In this document: piece by piece, positions 34,414-43,984 of the stretch
Numbering within the stretch: position 1 is the first letter of the stretch
How the letters are laid out: each line of letters opens with the position of its first letter
Origin: Flavihumibacter petaseus NBRC 106054
Lineage (GTDB): Bacteria; Bacteroidota; Bacteroidia; Chitinophagales; Chitinophagaceae
Direction of reading: 5' to 3'
NCBI RefSeq assembly: GCF_000974785.1
Contig: NZ_BBWV01000003.1
Coordinates: 744,001 to 808,000 of the forward strand
Length of the DNA stretch: 64,000 nt
Made by a program: the position numbers and the translations under genes
Notes under the pieces: model-generated
Seen by the model: the letters and a program-made list of their open reading frames with translations, nothing else
The model's database searches: none
What the model was told of the DNA's origin: nothing

Positions 34414-34511
34414 TACTTCTCCTATGAAACCGATGTTTATTTCCGATTGGCTGGAGCAAAATTCAATTGCACCTTTACGAAAGCCCTTAAATAAGTCACT
34501 ACATTTAACGC

Positions 34512-35090
34512 ATGATTGCAAAAGTTGAGATCCTGAAAACGGAAATTCTTTCCGACAACTGGTACACCCTCCGCAAAATCACCTATTCCTATTCCAAAAA
34601 AGACGGCACTTCTCAGACGCAGAGCCGTGAGGCCTATGACCGGGGGAACGGGGCAACGATCCTGTTATATAACCGTAGTTCCCGCACAGTGATCCTGACC
34701 AGGCAATTCCGCCTGCCAACCTTTATAAACGGCAACGCCGATGGCATGCTGATCGAAGCCTGCGCGGGATTGCTGGACAAAGACAATCCGGAAGATTGCA
34801 TCCGCAGGGAAACAGAAGAGGAAACCGGTTATAAGATTCATGATGTGCGCAAAGTGTTTGAGGCGTATATGTCGCCCGGTTCTGTAACGGAAATCCTTTA
34901 CTTCTTCATTGCCGAATATGCGGCGTCCATGAAAGTAAACGAGGGCGGAGGCGTTGAACACGAAGAGGAAAATATTGAAGTACTGGAACTGGACATCGAC
35001 AAAGCGCTCCACATGGTTGGATCAGGTGAGATTAAAGATGGCAAAACCATCATGCTGTTGCAACACCTCCGGCTGAAAGGCATACTATGA
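34512..35090 (+). CDS. Nudix hydrolase, GDP-mannose/ADP-sugar pyrophosphatase type (NudK-like)
   Basis: This 192-residue protein contains the Nudix box in [20 protein letters not shown] with GY following, which fits GX5EX7REUXEEXGU. Preceding AGLL and the later [20 protein letters not shown] match NudK/ADP-ribose pyrophosphatase relatives, where Ser-Pro-Gly and Glu contribute to the active site. It would hydrolyse nucleoside diphosphate sugars. It overlaps the next gene by 4 bp (ATGA), so translation is coupled. Confidence 0.9.
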   Translation: MIAKVEILKTEILSDNWYTLRKITYSYSKKDGTSQTQSREAYDRGNGATILLYNRSSRTVILTRQFRLPTFINGNADGMLIEACAGLLDKDNPEDCIRRETEEETGYKIHDVRKVFEAYMSPGSVTEILYFFIAEYAASMKVNEGGGVEHEEENIEVLELDIDKALHMVGSGEIKDGKTIMLLQHLRLKGIL

Positions 35091-35485
35091 AGCTTTCATA
35101 CAAGATTTGGGACAAGAAATTAATATTGACGGTTTACCTTCTGGCCACCGCAGGAATACAGGGGTTTACCCAGTCACACATCCCTGACGGCGTTTACCGA
35201 AATAATTCCATTTCGATAACATTACAGGATAGTATCGCATGGGTTACGCAATTCAGGCTCGAAAGCAAATACCTTATTCAGACGAGAGGCAACAGCACAG
35301 TCCTTATAAGTCCCAATAGGCCAGATACTGCAAGGATGAGCAGCGTTCAAAAACAACTGAACAGCCTGGGCGAACCCTATTTTGAATTGATGCTCCGAAG
35401 TGATGACACTCTAGTATATACGGTTCACATTAACCTGCACATAATTCAACAGCAAGGAATTTTGATCAAATTGAAACACCGCTGA
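35087..35485 (+). CDS. Hypothetical protein, 132 aa, probably exported
   Basis: I do not recognise a family. The N terminus ([22 protein letters not shown]) looks like a signal peptide with a charged lead. The rest is beta-rich ([20 protein letters not shown]). The start overlaps the Nudix stop by 4 bp and the next gene begins 1 bp after its stop, so it sits firmly within an operon. Confidence 0.68.
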   Translation: MKLSYKIWDKKLILTVYLLATAGIQGFTQSHIPDGVYRNNSISITLQDSIAWVTQFRLESKYLIQTRGNSTVLISPNRPDTARMSSVQKQLNSLGEPYFELMLRSDDTLVYTVHINLHIIQQQGILIKLKHR

Positions 35486-35486
35486 T

Positions 35487-36890
35487 ATGCAACAGGAACT
35501 CTGGTCCGCGATCCTGCAGTTTGACCTGGATAGTCCGCCCGGTGACGATAGCTTTTCCGAATACAGCTTTTCCATCCGGCTGGCCCATGAAAACCAATGG
35601 CCCAAAAACTTCACCCGGCAGGCTATTCTTGAATACAAAAAATTCATGTACCTCGCCGCTACGGCAAGCCAGATGGTGTCACCGTCGCCCATTGTAGATG
35701 TGGTCTGGCACCAGCACCTGCTCTTTACCCAATCGTACAACGACTTCTGCTCCTTGCTCGGCAGGCAGATCGCCCACGTGCCTTCTACCCACAACCATGC
35801 TGAAGCCAACACTTTCAAAATCGCCAAAGAAAGGACGACAAAACTTTATCAGCAGGTTTTCGGTGATCAGCCCAAAGCAATTTGGGAATACACAACCATT
35901 ACCGATAGCCTCCGCCTTCCCACAGCAAAATTTTCGGTGTACCAGTTTCTGAATATCGGCATTCCTGTGGTATTGTTCCTTACTATCCCGATGACTTACC
36001 TGCTGGCACCCGTATTGATTCACCTCAACAACCCGGGTTTCCTGGAGGGACTGGTTGGTATCACCCTTACCGCATTTTTAACGCTGGCCATCGTGAACCG
36101 CGTGGCGCTGCAAAACATCCTGAACGGAATTGAGCGGGATGCATATGTTTTTGACCTCGAACCCCTGGAGCTGGTGTTCCTGAAGACCAGGAAAATTTCG
36201 CGCGTAGTCAGCGGCGTGGTCAACGAGTTGCTTCACCGGGAAGCGATCCGCGTGAACCCCGACCATACGCTGGAACTGGATCTCGGTGGCCGTGGAAATG
36301 ATAACGAGGAACAGCAGGTGTTGCAGGTGATCGGCAATCTCAAGCGCAGCTGGTATCCGGCAGTTATGAAAGAACTTTCTGCCAAACCGGTCTTTGCCAA
36401 CACCGCCAACAGCATGGACGCACTGATCTTTCATGTGAAGAAATCCCATCGTTACGGCAACCTGTTCAAATGGAATTTTGTAATCCTGACAGCAATATGG
36501 CTGATTGCCACCTCAAGGTTGTTCAACGGCATGTTAAACGACCGGCCCGTTACCAAAATAGCTGCCGTTGCCTTCCTGATGGTGCCGGCCATCGGCTTCT
36601 TCCTCTGGTGGCTGCTCCGGCAATTCTTCGCACAAACCATTCCCGCGCATTATTCAAAATTGTACCGGATGGGATCTTTCGCTCACAACGATTGGCAATG
36701 GCAGTACCTGATGCTCGGTACTGCGGTGCTTATGCCCCGCATGGTCGGGCTGGTGGAACGTACTGACAGGTACAGTGGCAGTACGTCCAGTTGTGGTACT
36801 TCCTGTGGCAGCTCCGATGGTGGTGGCGGAGATGGCGGCGGCAGTTCCTGTGGCAGCTCCTGCGGCGGTTGCGGCGGTGGAGGCGATTAA
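35487..36890 (+). CDS. GRDP-like and TIGR04222-type membrane protein with Cys/Gly-rich C terminus
   Basis: This 467-residue protein starts with a domain similar to plant glycine-rich domain proteins: WPKNFTRQAILEYKKFMYLA, PIVDVVWHQHLLFTQSYNDF and the later VFGDQPKAIW. Next come two membrane helices (about 160-205), a soluble middle part with repeat-like ERDAYVFDLEPLELVFLK and LHREAIRVNPDHTLEL (TIGR04222-like), two more membrane helices (about 330-380), and a tail of Cys-Gly-Ser repeats (SSCGTSCGSSDGGGG, then SCGSSCGGCGGGGD). Function unknown. The Cys-rich tail might bind metal or be modified. Confidence 0.78.
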   Translation: MQQELWSAILQFDLDSPPGDDSFSEYSFSIRLAHENQWPKNFTRQAILEYKKFMYLAATASQMVSPSPIVDVVWHQHLLFTQSYNDFCSLLGRQIAHVPSTHNHAEANTFKIAKERTTKLYQQVFGDQPKAIWEYTTITDSLRLPTAKFSVYQFLNIGIPVVLFLTIPMTYLLAPVLIHLNNPGFLEGLVGITLTAFLTLAIVNRVALQNILNGIERDAYVFDLEPLELVFLKTRKISRVVSGVVNELLHREAIRVNPDHTLELDLGGRGNDNEEQQVLQVIGNLKRSWYPAVMKELSAKPVFANTANSMDALIFHVKKSHRYGNLFKWNFVILTAIWLIATSRLFNGMLNDRPVTKIAAVAFLMVPAIGFFLWWLLRQFFAQTIPAHYSKLYRMGSFAHNDWQWQYLMLGTAVLMPRMVGLVERTDRYSGSTSSCGTSCGSSDGGGGDGGGSSCGSSCGGCGGGGD

Positions 36891-37032
36891 TTGCCAAAAG
36901 TTGCCGATAAAGCTGTAATATTGCAGCTGCATTTAATTAAGAGCATCCCATCATGTAGAATAATTTCTTTCAACAGGACAAAACCCGCAGCATACCATTG
37001 CTGTCGATTCCCATCACCTGGAAAAAGAAATT

Positions 37033-38655
37033 ATGCTTCTCCTTCAGAATATCTCGTATTCCCATCCCAACAGGCAACCGCTTTTTGACAATCTTCAGCT
37101 TAATGTACAGGCAGGGGAAAAAATTGCCCTGACCGGAAACAATGGCACCGGAAAATCAACCTTACTGCGATTGATCGCGCGGGAACTGACACCTTCGGGC
37201 GGACAATACCACAGCGCAGTTCACCCATACCGGGTTCCCCAGCTCTTCGGCCAGTTCGATCACCTCACCGTCGCACAGGCGTTGCGTGTCGCTGATAAAT
37301 TACAGGCACTCCGGGCGATCCTGGAGGGTGATGTAACCACCGAAAACATGACCCTGCTGGATGACGACTGGTCCATCGATGACCGTTGCCGCGCCGCGTT
37401 GCAGCAATGGCAATTGCAGGAAGTCGACCTGCAACAATCCATGGCCACCCTGAGTGGTGGCCAGCAGGCCAGGGTATTCCTCGCCGGCATCGCCATCCAT
37501 CAGCCGGAATGTATATTGCTCGATGAACCCAGTAACCACCTCGACCAGGAGGGCAGGAGGTTGTTGTACGATTTTATCCGGAGTACCACCACAACGCTGA
37601 TCGTCGTCAGCCACGACAGAACCCTGATGAACCTGTTGAACAAAGTAATCGAACTGGATCGTGGCCAGGTGATCACCTATGGCGGCAATTTTAAGTTTTA
37701 CCAGGAGCAGAAATCCATGGCGCTGGATGCACTGGCCGACGACCTGAAAGAATCGGAAAAGTCATTGCGCAAAGCCAGGGAAAAAGCGCGGGAAACCATG
37801 GAGAGACAGAACCGTCTGAACGCAAGGGGCAAACAAAAACAGGAGAAAGCGGGTGTCGCCAGGATCATGATGAATACCTACCGCAACGCGGCAGAAAACA
37901 GTACAGCAAAAAAAGCCGGCATGCACCAGGATAAAATATCGGAGATCCGGCAGTCGCTGCAGGAACTGCGGGAAGCAACACCTGATACCGATGGGATGCG
38001 CCTCGCTTTCCGGAATGCAACCGGGCATCATGGCAAAGTACTGTTCCGGGCTCAGGGCATTAATATACGGCGCAACAACAACTGGTTGTGGCCAAACGAT
38101 CCGGATCTGGAACTGCTGAGCGGAGAACGTGTTGCTGTTACCGGCAACAACGGTTCAGGAAAAACAACGCTATTGAAATTGGTACGCGGTGAATGGCAGC
38201 CCGACCGTGGTGAAGTGCTGCGGGGATTTAAGAATGCCATGTATATCGATCAGGATTATTCGCTGCTTAATCGCACCCTGACCGTAAGCGAACAGGCGCA
38301 GCTGTTCAACGATGGTGCATTGGAACAACATGAACTGAATATCCGGCTCACCCGGTTCCTTTTCGGAAAAGACGACTGGCACAAATCCTGCAGCGTGCTC
38401 AGTGGCGGCGAGTCCATGCGCCTTGCCCTCTGTTGCCTGACCCTACAACAGGAGCCCCCGGAACTGATCCTGCTGGACGAGCCCACCAACAACCTCGACC
38501 TGCAACACATCACCATTCTGACAGAAGCGCTCAACAGCTTTGACGGAACTTTGCTGATCGTGTCGCATGACCAGGCTTTTCTGGACCAGTTGGGCATCTC
38601 CCGGACCGTCAACCTTTCAGTTTCATTTCGAGGCGGATCAATGTACCGGTATTGA
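37033..38655 (+). CDS. ABC-F family ATP-binding protein
   Basis: This 540-residue soluble protein has two ATP-binding cassettes. The first has Walker A GNNGTGKSTLLRL, signature LSGGQQARVFLAG and Walker B CILLDEPSNHLDQEG; the second has GNNGSGKTTLLKL, LSGGESMRLAL and LILLDEPTNNLDLQ. No membrane segments are present and the linker (about 225-320) is basic and helical, so this is a ribosome-acting ABC-F factor rather than a transporter. Whether it is a housekeeping or antibiotic-protection type cannot be decided. Its 3' end overlaps the convergent sensor kinase by 47 bp. Confidence 0.94.
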   Translation: MLLLQNISYSHPNRQPLFDNLQLNVQAGEKIALTGNNGTGKSTLLRLIARELTPSGGQYHSAVHPYRVPQLFGQFDHLTVAQALRVADKLQALRAILEGDVTTENMTLLDDDWSIDDRCRAALQQWQLQEVDLQQSMATLSGGQQARVFLAGIAIHQPECILLDEPSNHLDQEGRRLLYDFIRSTTTTLIVVSHDRTLMNLLNKVIELDRGQVITYGGNFKFYQEQKSMALDALADDLKESEKSLRKAREKARETMERQNRLNARGKQKQEKAGVARIMMNTYRNAAENSTAKKAGMHQDKISEIRQSLQELREATPDTDGMRLAFRNATGHHGKVLFRAQGINIRRNNNWLWPNDPDLELLSGERVAVTGNNGSGKTTLLKLVRGEWQPDRGEVLRGFKNAMYIDQDYSLLNRTLTVSEQAQLFNDGALEQHELNIRLTRFLFGKDDWHKSCSVLSGGESMRLALCCLTLQQEPPELILLDEPTNNLDLQHITILTEALNSFDGTLLIVSHDQAFLDQLGISRTVNLSVSFRGGSMYRY

Positions 38656-41600
38656 TCTCGGACAGAATGTCCAGCTGCGCGCCAATAGCCTCTGCGCGGC
38701 GGCGCATGTCATTTAACCCTCTGCCCAGTGGAACCGTGCTCAGATCAAATCCGCGGCCATCGTCCTGAACCAGCAACAGCAATTTGTTTTTCCGGAGCCG
38801 GAGCTGAACATGAATGTTTTTGCCCCCTGAATGCCTCACGGCATTGGAAATGGATTCCTTGAATATGGACAACAATTCATAACGGTGTTCCATATCCGAT
38901 TGCCGGTCCCTGATCGCGGGGTCAGCTTCAATGGTAATATTGGTATCGCTGATGGATTCCTGTTCCATCGCATACTGCTTCATGCGTTCCAGCGTCTTCT
39001 GCATCTGGTCATTCTGCGGATTGATGCTCCACACCATATCATACATGGCCTGTGTCATCCGGTTGCTGGTCTCACTGATGTGATGAATGAAATCACGCGT
39101 TCTGTTGGCATCAGTATTCACTTTGGTTTTAGCGAGTTCACTGGATATATTGATGCTGCTGAGAGAGTTTGTCAGGTCATCCGTAAGGCTGGAAGCAATC
39201 CTGCTCCGGATGCTTTCGGTGGCACGCAGCTTCTGCAGGCGTAACCGGTCGAGCCAGTACAAAAAACCGATACCGATAAACACCATCAGTGCCATGAACC
39301 AGTACGCCCTGTAAAATGGAGGCTTCACATGAATCATCAGGCTCGTCTCCGGTGCTGAAGCACCATCGGCATTCACACTTTTCACCTTGAACGTATAACT
39401 CCGGTAAGGCAGGTAATTGTAAATGGCTTTGTTGGTGGTGGACCGCACCCAGTCCTTGTCAAGCCCCTCCAGTTTGTGGTAGTAAGTCTGCTGACCGTGA
39501 TCCGGAAATTGCAGGGTGCTGTAGTCAATCACCACGGAGTTTCTCTCATAATCCAGTTCGAGGTTGCCAATCTTCATCACACTGTCCACCGGCAGTCTCT
39601 TGTTCAGCCGGTAGATATTGGTGAGTTGCACCCGTGCAGGCTTATCGGCAGTGACTACTTTGGACGGATTAAACACCACAAAATTGTGATCCGACGTAAA
39701 TGCAAGCCGGTTGCCCGGCACCCGGAAAGCCCCGCCGGAGGTAAGATTGTCGTAAACGATTCCATCCCGCCGGTCAAAAAGCGTAAAGCTGTTCTTCTCC
39801 ACATTCCACCGGCACAAACCGTTCTGCAGCCCAAGCCACAATTTGCCCTGGTTGTCTTTTTGTACATAATAGGCCGTATTGGAAGGCAGCCCGTCATCCA
39901 GCGACAATACCGTTCCGCGGCGCCTTCGCGTATTCAGTACCGTTACCGTGAATCCGGGAACGATCAGCAGGCTGTCGTTATATCTTAAGATATCAATCGG
40001 AGAGTCTGTTCCCAGTTTCCATTCGCCCGGCGTGCTGGTAGACACCTGGTCGATTATTTTTCTTGTAACAGGGTTAATATGATACAACCCGTTACCCATT
40101 GTCGCCGCCCAGAGACTGCCATCGGTATCCATATACAGCCGGTGCACCAGTCCGATGGCCATCACTTCTTCATAACCTTTTGAGAAGTCTCCATGTGATT
40201 TCTGGTAGTCCCACCGGATCAGCTTTCCGCTCTGCGTGCCATACCAAAGATTACCTTCTTTGTCTTCCGCGATTTGCCGGATAGTGGATTTCTTAAAAAC
40301 ATCCAGCAACTGATCCTGCACCTTGCCGGTGTAAGGATCATATACCTTCATCCGGCCACCCTGTTCACCCAACACCACCTTTCCCGTTCTGCTATGTTCA
40401 TGAATATACCATATCGTCAAATGATCCTGCCAGGGTTTGAACGCTGCCGGTATGGGGAGCGGATTCAATAAGCTGTCATAGAGATATAGCCCCGCCCCCC
40501 AGGTGCCTACCCAGAGCTGATGGTTGATGTCCACCACACTGGTCACCGCACCTTCCCGTGGCTGGTTGCTGCCGGGTCGGATCAGGTTATAGGAATCGAA
40601 GGGCTGGTGATCCGGATTGAATACATAAATGCCGTCTGTGGTGCACAACCAGAGATTGTGCTGCCGGTCCTCAAATATGCTGTTTGCCCGGTCAAACCTG
40701 ATCTGGCCGTTCTGGGCCACCAGTTGTGACAATGGTTTGAAGATGCCCAGGGCAGTATCGATGGTGCCCGCAAAGGGGAGTCCATATGCCCAGATGGGAC
40801 CGCTTTTCTGGTGGAAAGCATTTTCTATTTCATGATAGCCAACGCCCAGGATATTTCCCAGGTCAAAGCGCATGAGTTTATTGGGGGTGGCGCGATAGAG
40901 ATAAAGAAAGGGATTACCTGAACTCGGCGGCCAGCTGTTGCAGACAAAATCATTGCTGTTTTCCACCGGCATGATGCCACCAATGTTCTTTACATTTTTG
41001 AAAGCTTCAATCACAGCATCGCCGAATGTATTGTGGTCGGCGTAACTGACCTGCTGGGTGGACGGCTGATACCTGGCCAGCCCCGAATCACAACCGATCC
41101 AGAAACACTCCCGGTAAAAATCAGGTGTTATATCCAACACGAACCATTTGTCCGGCACCTTAATGTTGCTGGTGGGCTTAAAGGTCATCTCCAGCTGGTC
41201 TAGCTCGAAAATGCCGATGGCCGCGATGCGCAGAAACAATTTGCCCCGCCAGTCCTCAAAGAATTTGGACGGCATGAAAATCCTGGCCTTCCGGGGCGGC
41301 ATGCGGATGGACACCGGCTGGTATTGCAGCTTGCTCGTGTTGATCATGCCAACCGTATTGTCTTCATTGATGATCCAGACCCTTCCTTTTTTGTCACAGT
41401 ACACGGAGGCAACATTATTGGCAGGTATCGATCCGGGCTCGTTGCGGTTGTGCCTGAAGGTGATGAATTCCTTGCCATCAAACCGCTGCAGGCCATTGAC
41501 GGTGGCAATCCAGATAAATCCCTGCTGGTCCTGTGTTACCCGGTAAACAAAATTGGACGCGAGGCCATTCGCATTATTATAATGGGTATAGGAATACTGA

Positions 41601-41725
41601 CGGGCCTGTTGGGCCTGCAGTATGCCGGAACAAAACCAGAACAGCAGTAACGGAATGGTGTATTTTTTCAAGGCACTCGGGGCTATGGTCAAATATAGGA
41701 AGGAGGGGGGCAATTTCCCAATCAA
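38609..41725 (-). CDS. Reg_prop/Y_Y_Y sensor kinase with the HisKA_3 phospho-acceptor His replaced by Thr
   Basis: This 1038-residue protein has a signal/anchor, then a periplasmic beta-propeller of two-component regulator repeats (QDQQGFIWIATVNGLQRFDG, DKEGNLWYGTQSGKLIRWDY, KDNQGKLWLGLQNGLCRWNV). A Y_Y_Y domain (about 720-785), one membrane helix (WFMALMVFIGIGFLYWLDRL) and a NarX-type kinase core follow. At the phospho-acceptor position the sequence reads RIASSLTDDLTNSLSSI: T848 stands where DLHDDL is expected. The ATPase half is intact (ESISNAVRHSGG, DDGRGFDL, GRGLNDMRRRAEAIGA). No response regulator is adjacent. Confidence 0.9.
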   Translation of the reverse strand: MIGKLPPSFLYLTIAPSALKKYTIPLLLFWFCSGILQAQQARQYSYTHYNNANGLASNFVYRVTQDQQGFIWIATVNGLQRFDGKEFITFRHNRNEPGSIPANNVASVYCDKKGRVWIINEDNTVGMINTSKLQYQPVSIRMPPRKARIFMPSKFFEDWRGKLFLRIAAIGIFELDQLEMTFKPTSNIKVPDKWFVLDITPDFYRECFWIGCDSGLARYQPSTQQVSYADHNTFGDAVIEAFKNVKNIGGIMPVENSNDFVCNSWPPSSGNPFLYLYRATPNKLMRFDLGNILGVGYHEIENAFHQKSGPIWAYGLPFAGTIDTALGIFKPLSQLVAQNGQIRFDRANSIFEDRQHNLWLCTTDGIYVFNPDHQPFDSYNLIRPGSNQPREGAVTSVVDINHQLWVGTWGAGLYLYDSLLNPLPIPAAFKPWQDHLTIWYIHEHSRTGKVVLGEQGGRMKVYDPYTGKVQDQLLDVFKKSTIRQIAEDKEGNLWYGTQSGKLIRWDYQKSHGDFSKGYEEVMAIGLVHRLYMDTDGSLWAATMGNGLYHINPVTRKIIDQVSTSTPGEWKLGTDSPIDILRYNDSLLIVPGFTVTVLNTRRRRGTVLSLDDGLPSNTAYYVQKDNQGKLWLGLQNGLCRWNVEKNSFTLFDRRDGIVYDNLTSGGAFRVPGNRLAFTSDHNFVVFNPSKVVTADKPARVQLTNIYRLNKRLPVDSVMKIGNLELDYERNSVVIDYSTLQFPDHGQQTYYHKLEGLDKDWVRSTTNKAIYNYLPYRSYTFKVKSVNADGASAPETSLMIHVKPPFYRAYWFMALMVFIGIGFLYWLDRLRLQKLRATESIRSRIASSLTDDLTNSLSSINISSELAKTKVNTDANRTRDFIHHISETSNRMTQAMYDMVWSINPQNDQMQKTLERMKQYAMEQESISDTNITIEADPAIRDRQSDMEHRYELLSIFKESISNAVRHSGGKNIHVQLRLRKNKLLLLVQDDGRGFDLSTVPLGRGLNDMRRRAEAIGAQLDILSEINTGTLIRLEMKLKG

Positions 41726-41907
41726 CGGGCAACAGGCGGGGATGAATTGAGGAAAAGCCCGGATGGATTGCGTACCAAGAAAGCTATGATCGTTCAGTCA
41801 GGCAATTCGCCATTTCAACATCCGGAAAATACGGTTCATGCAGGCCGCGCTTGATCCCCGGTGGATCCTGTAGTAAACTTGTGCCTTCATTAAACCTTAT
41901 CAGAATC

Positions 41908-43248
41908 ATGAAACAATCCACAGCAAAAAAAATCCTGTTTGCTAATGTACCGGCAGATGGTCATTTTAACCCGTTGACCGGAATCGCCGTTTTCCTGAAA
42001 GACCTGGGTTATGATGTACGCTGGTATACATCTGCCAAATATGCCGGGAAGGTGAAAAAACTGGGTTTGCAATACTATCCATACAAAGTTGCCCTGGAAG
42101 TGGATACAGATAACCTGTCAGAACTATTCCCCGACAGGGAGAAAATCAGCAGCAAGATCGGAAAGCTGAATTATGATGTGCAGGAATTCTTCCTGAAACG
42201 CGGGCCGGAATATTATACCGATATCCTCGGGATCTATCGCGAATTTCCTTTTGACCTGATGATCTCAGACGTGATGTTCACCGGTAATGCGTTTGTAAAG
42301 AACCTCATGAATATTCCGGTAATGGCCATTGGCATCATGCCGCTGGCAGAAGGATCGGTAGACCTGCCGCCTGCGGGCCTGGGTATGCATCCTTCAAAAA
42401 GCTTCTTTGGACGCCGCAAACAGGCTGCACTACGCTGGTTAACTGACCATGTGTTGTTTGCAAAATCCATAAAGGTGATGTATGCGTTGCTGGACAAATA
42501 CGGCATCCGGCATGGAAAGGAAAACTTCTTTGATATGCTGTACCGTCAAACTGACCTGGTATTGCAAAGCGGCAGTCCGTCTTTTGAATATGAAAGGAGC
42601 GACATCAGCGACAATGTTCGTTTTATCGGGCCATTACTGCCCTATCAGCAGCCCGCTGGCAGAGATACCTGGATGGACCATCGCGTGCACCATTATGACC
42701 GTGTCATCCTGGTTACACAGGGTACTGTGGAAACGGATGTGAACAAATTGCTGGTGCCAACCCTAGAAGCTTATAAAGACTCCAATACACTGGTGGTGGT
42801 CACTACCGGCGGTGGCGGTACCGCAAAACTTCGCGAAGCCTACCCGCAGGCCAATATTATCATCGAAGACTTCATACCCTTTAATGACATCATGCCTTAT
42901 GTGGATGTGTACATTACAAACGGGGGTTATGGCGGTGTGCTGCTGGGTATCGAAAACCAGTTGCCCTTCGTGGTTGCCGGTGTTCATGAAGGAAAGAATG
43001 AGATCTGCGCAAGGATCGGTTATTTCAGGCTGGGGATTGACCTGAGGACTGAAACTCCAAAGCCTTCACAAATTAAAGGTGCAGTGGAAAAAGTACTGGC
43101 CGATGGCAGCTACCGGAAAAATGTACAACAACTATCCCGCGAGTTCAATACCTACAAGCCTTTGCAACTGGCAGCAGGTTATGTACAGGAATTGCTGTTG
43201 TCCAATCCGCAACCCCGCTTTATCCATCCGGAAGCCATAGTGTACTGA
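41908..43248 (+). CDS. Glycosyltransferase, UGT/MGT family (GT1-like)
   Basis: The start at 41908 (MKQSTAKKILFANVPADGHF) is chosen over an in-frame Met at 41851, since GT-B similarity begins here: NVPADGHFNPLTGIAVFLKD is the typical acceptor-side opening. The 446-residue protein then has QGTVETDVNKLLVPTL, VVVTTGGGG and the donor-binding segment YITNGGYGGVLLGIENQLPF with GxxxG, followed by KNEICARIGYFRLGI. It would transfer a sugar from a nucleotide donor to a small molecule or lipid. No neighbouring biosynthetic genes indicate the acceptor. Confidence 0.88.
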   Translation: MKQSTAKKILFANVPADGHFNPLTGIAVFLKDLGYDVRWYTSAKYAGKVKKLGLQYYPYKVALEVDTDNLSELFPDREKISSKIGKLNYDVQEFFLKRGPEYYTDILGIYREFPFDLMISDVMFTGNAFVKNLMNIPVMAIGIMPLAEGSVDLPPAGLGMHPSKSFFGRRKQAALRWLTDHVLFAKSIKVMYALLDKYGIRHGKENFFDMLYRQTDLVLQSGSPSFEYERSDISDNVRFIGPLLPYQQPAGRDTWMDHRVHHYDRVILVTQGTVETDVNKLLVPTLEAYKDSNTLVVVTTGGGGTAKLREAYPQANIIIEDFIPFNDIMPYVDVYITNGGYGGVLLGIENQLPFVVAGVHEGKNEICARIGYFRLGIDLRTETPKPSQIKGAVEKVLADGSYRKNVQQLSREFNTYKPLQLAAGYVQELLLSNPQPRFIHPEAIVY

Positions 43249-43287
43249 TGATTACATCTAATTGATAAATACTAAACCATCCTTAAT

Positions 43288-43887
43288 ATGAAAAAGATTT
43301 GGATCATCCCGGCTGCTTTTGCCTTTATGGCTGCAGTCTCCTGCAAACAACTGGGGCAGGAAGCAAGAGCTGCTGCAGCGCCAACAGGCGTAAGCAACTG
43401 GACTGAAAAAGATGCTTCCGGAAAAGACGGGGTACTGGGCATTACCATCGCCGAAAGCGGATTCTCCCGCCGTACAGTGAAATTGCCGGTAGCATGGAAA
43501 GAAACCCTTGGTGCCGATAGCCTGGTGATCGAAAAGATCCCGGCCGGCACAGATCCCCTGGATCTCTATGCAGTGCCGCACCTGAGCATACGCTTCCTGG
43601 CAGGCGCCGGTGAAATCGGATTGCCCGAAGATTATGAAAAATTCAGGGGAACCAGTTCAGCAGGCGAAGAGCGCTGGATCGATAAGCATGCAGCCGAATG
43701 GAACGGGCATGCCTTCCACGAATCCCTGTTCTATGGCCGTAATGACAAACATGTATTTATGGAATGGCTGGTAAGCCAGCCCTGGTTGGCGGAAATGAAC
43801 AGCTGTGAACATGAGTTGCCGTTCAGCCGTTCGGCAAAACTGGTCATCACCAAAAAGCCCAATGCTTTTGATATCGCTTTAAAGTAA
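43288..43887 (+). CDS. Hypothetical lipoprotein, 199 aa
   Basis: This protein has a lipoprotein signal peptide with lipobox AVSC (cleavage before Cys19 in FMAAVSCKQLGQE). The remainder is soluble and resembles no family I know; HAAEWNGHAFHESLFYGRND and FMEWLVSQPWLAEMNSCEHE are distinctive. It lies 39 bp after the glycosyltransferase and is closed by a terminator. Confidence 0.75.
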   Translation: MKKIWIIPAAFAFMAAVSCKQLGQEARAAAAPTGVSNWTEKDASGKDGVLGITIAESGFSRRTVKLPVAWKETLGADSLVIEKIPAGTDPLDLYAVPHLSIRFLAGAGEIGLPEDYEKFRGTSSAGEERWIDKHAAEWNGHAFHESLFYGRNDKHVFMEWLVSQPWLAEMNSCEHELPFSRSAKLVITKKPNAFDIALK

Positions 43888-43915
43888 GCAGGTTAAGCAG
43901 TAATCATAGGGTCAG

Positions 43916-43943
43916 GCCGCTTCCCGTAAGGAGCGGCTTTTTT
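43916..43943 (+). terminator. Rho-independent terminator
   Basis: GCCGCTTCC (43916-) and GGAGCGGC form a stem with a single bulge around a short CGTAA loop, followed by six T. It separates the glycosyltransferase/lipoprotein genes from the phosphonate locus. Confidence 0.85.
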
Positions 43944-43984
43944 GTTGGAAAATCCAGTAATTTGGCCCCATTCAAACCCGCCCG

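Noticed and set aside
38609-38655. 47-bp overlap of ABC-F and sensor kinase 3' ends as a sign of misannotation
   Set aside because: Both frames are intact to their stops and carry C-terminal sequence plausible for their families; convergent overlap of this size is acceptable.
41908-43887. Glycosyltransferase and lipoprotein as part of the phosphonate locus
   Set aside because: A terminator at 43916-43943 and the regulator gene separate them, and no functional link is visible.
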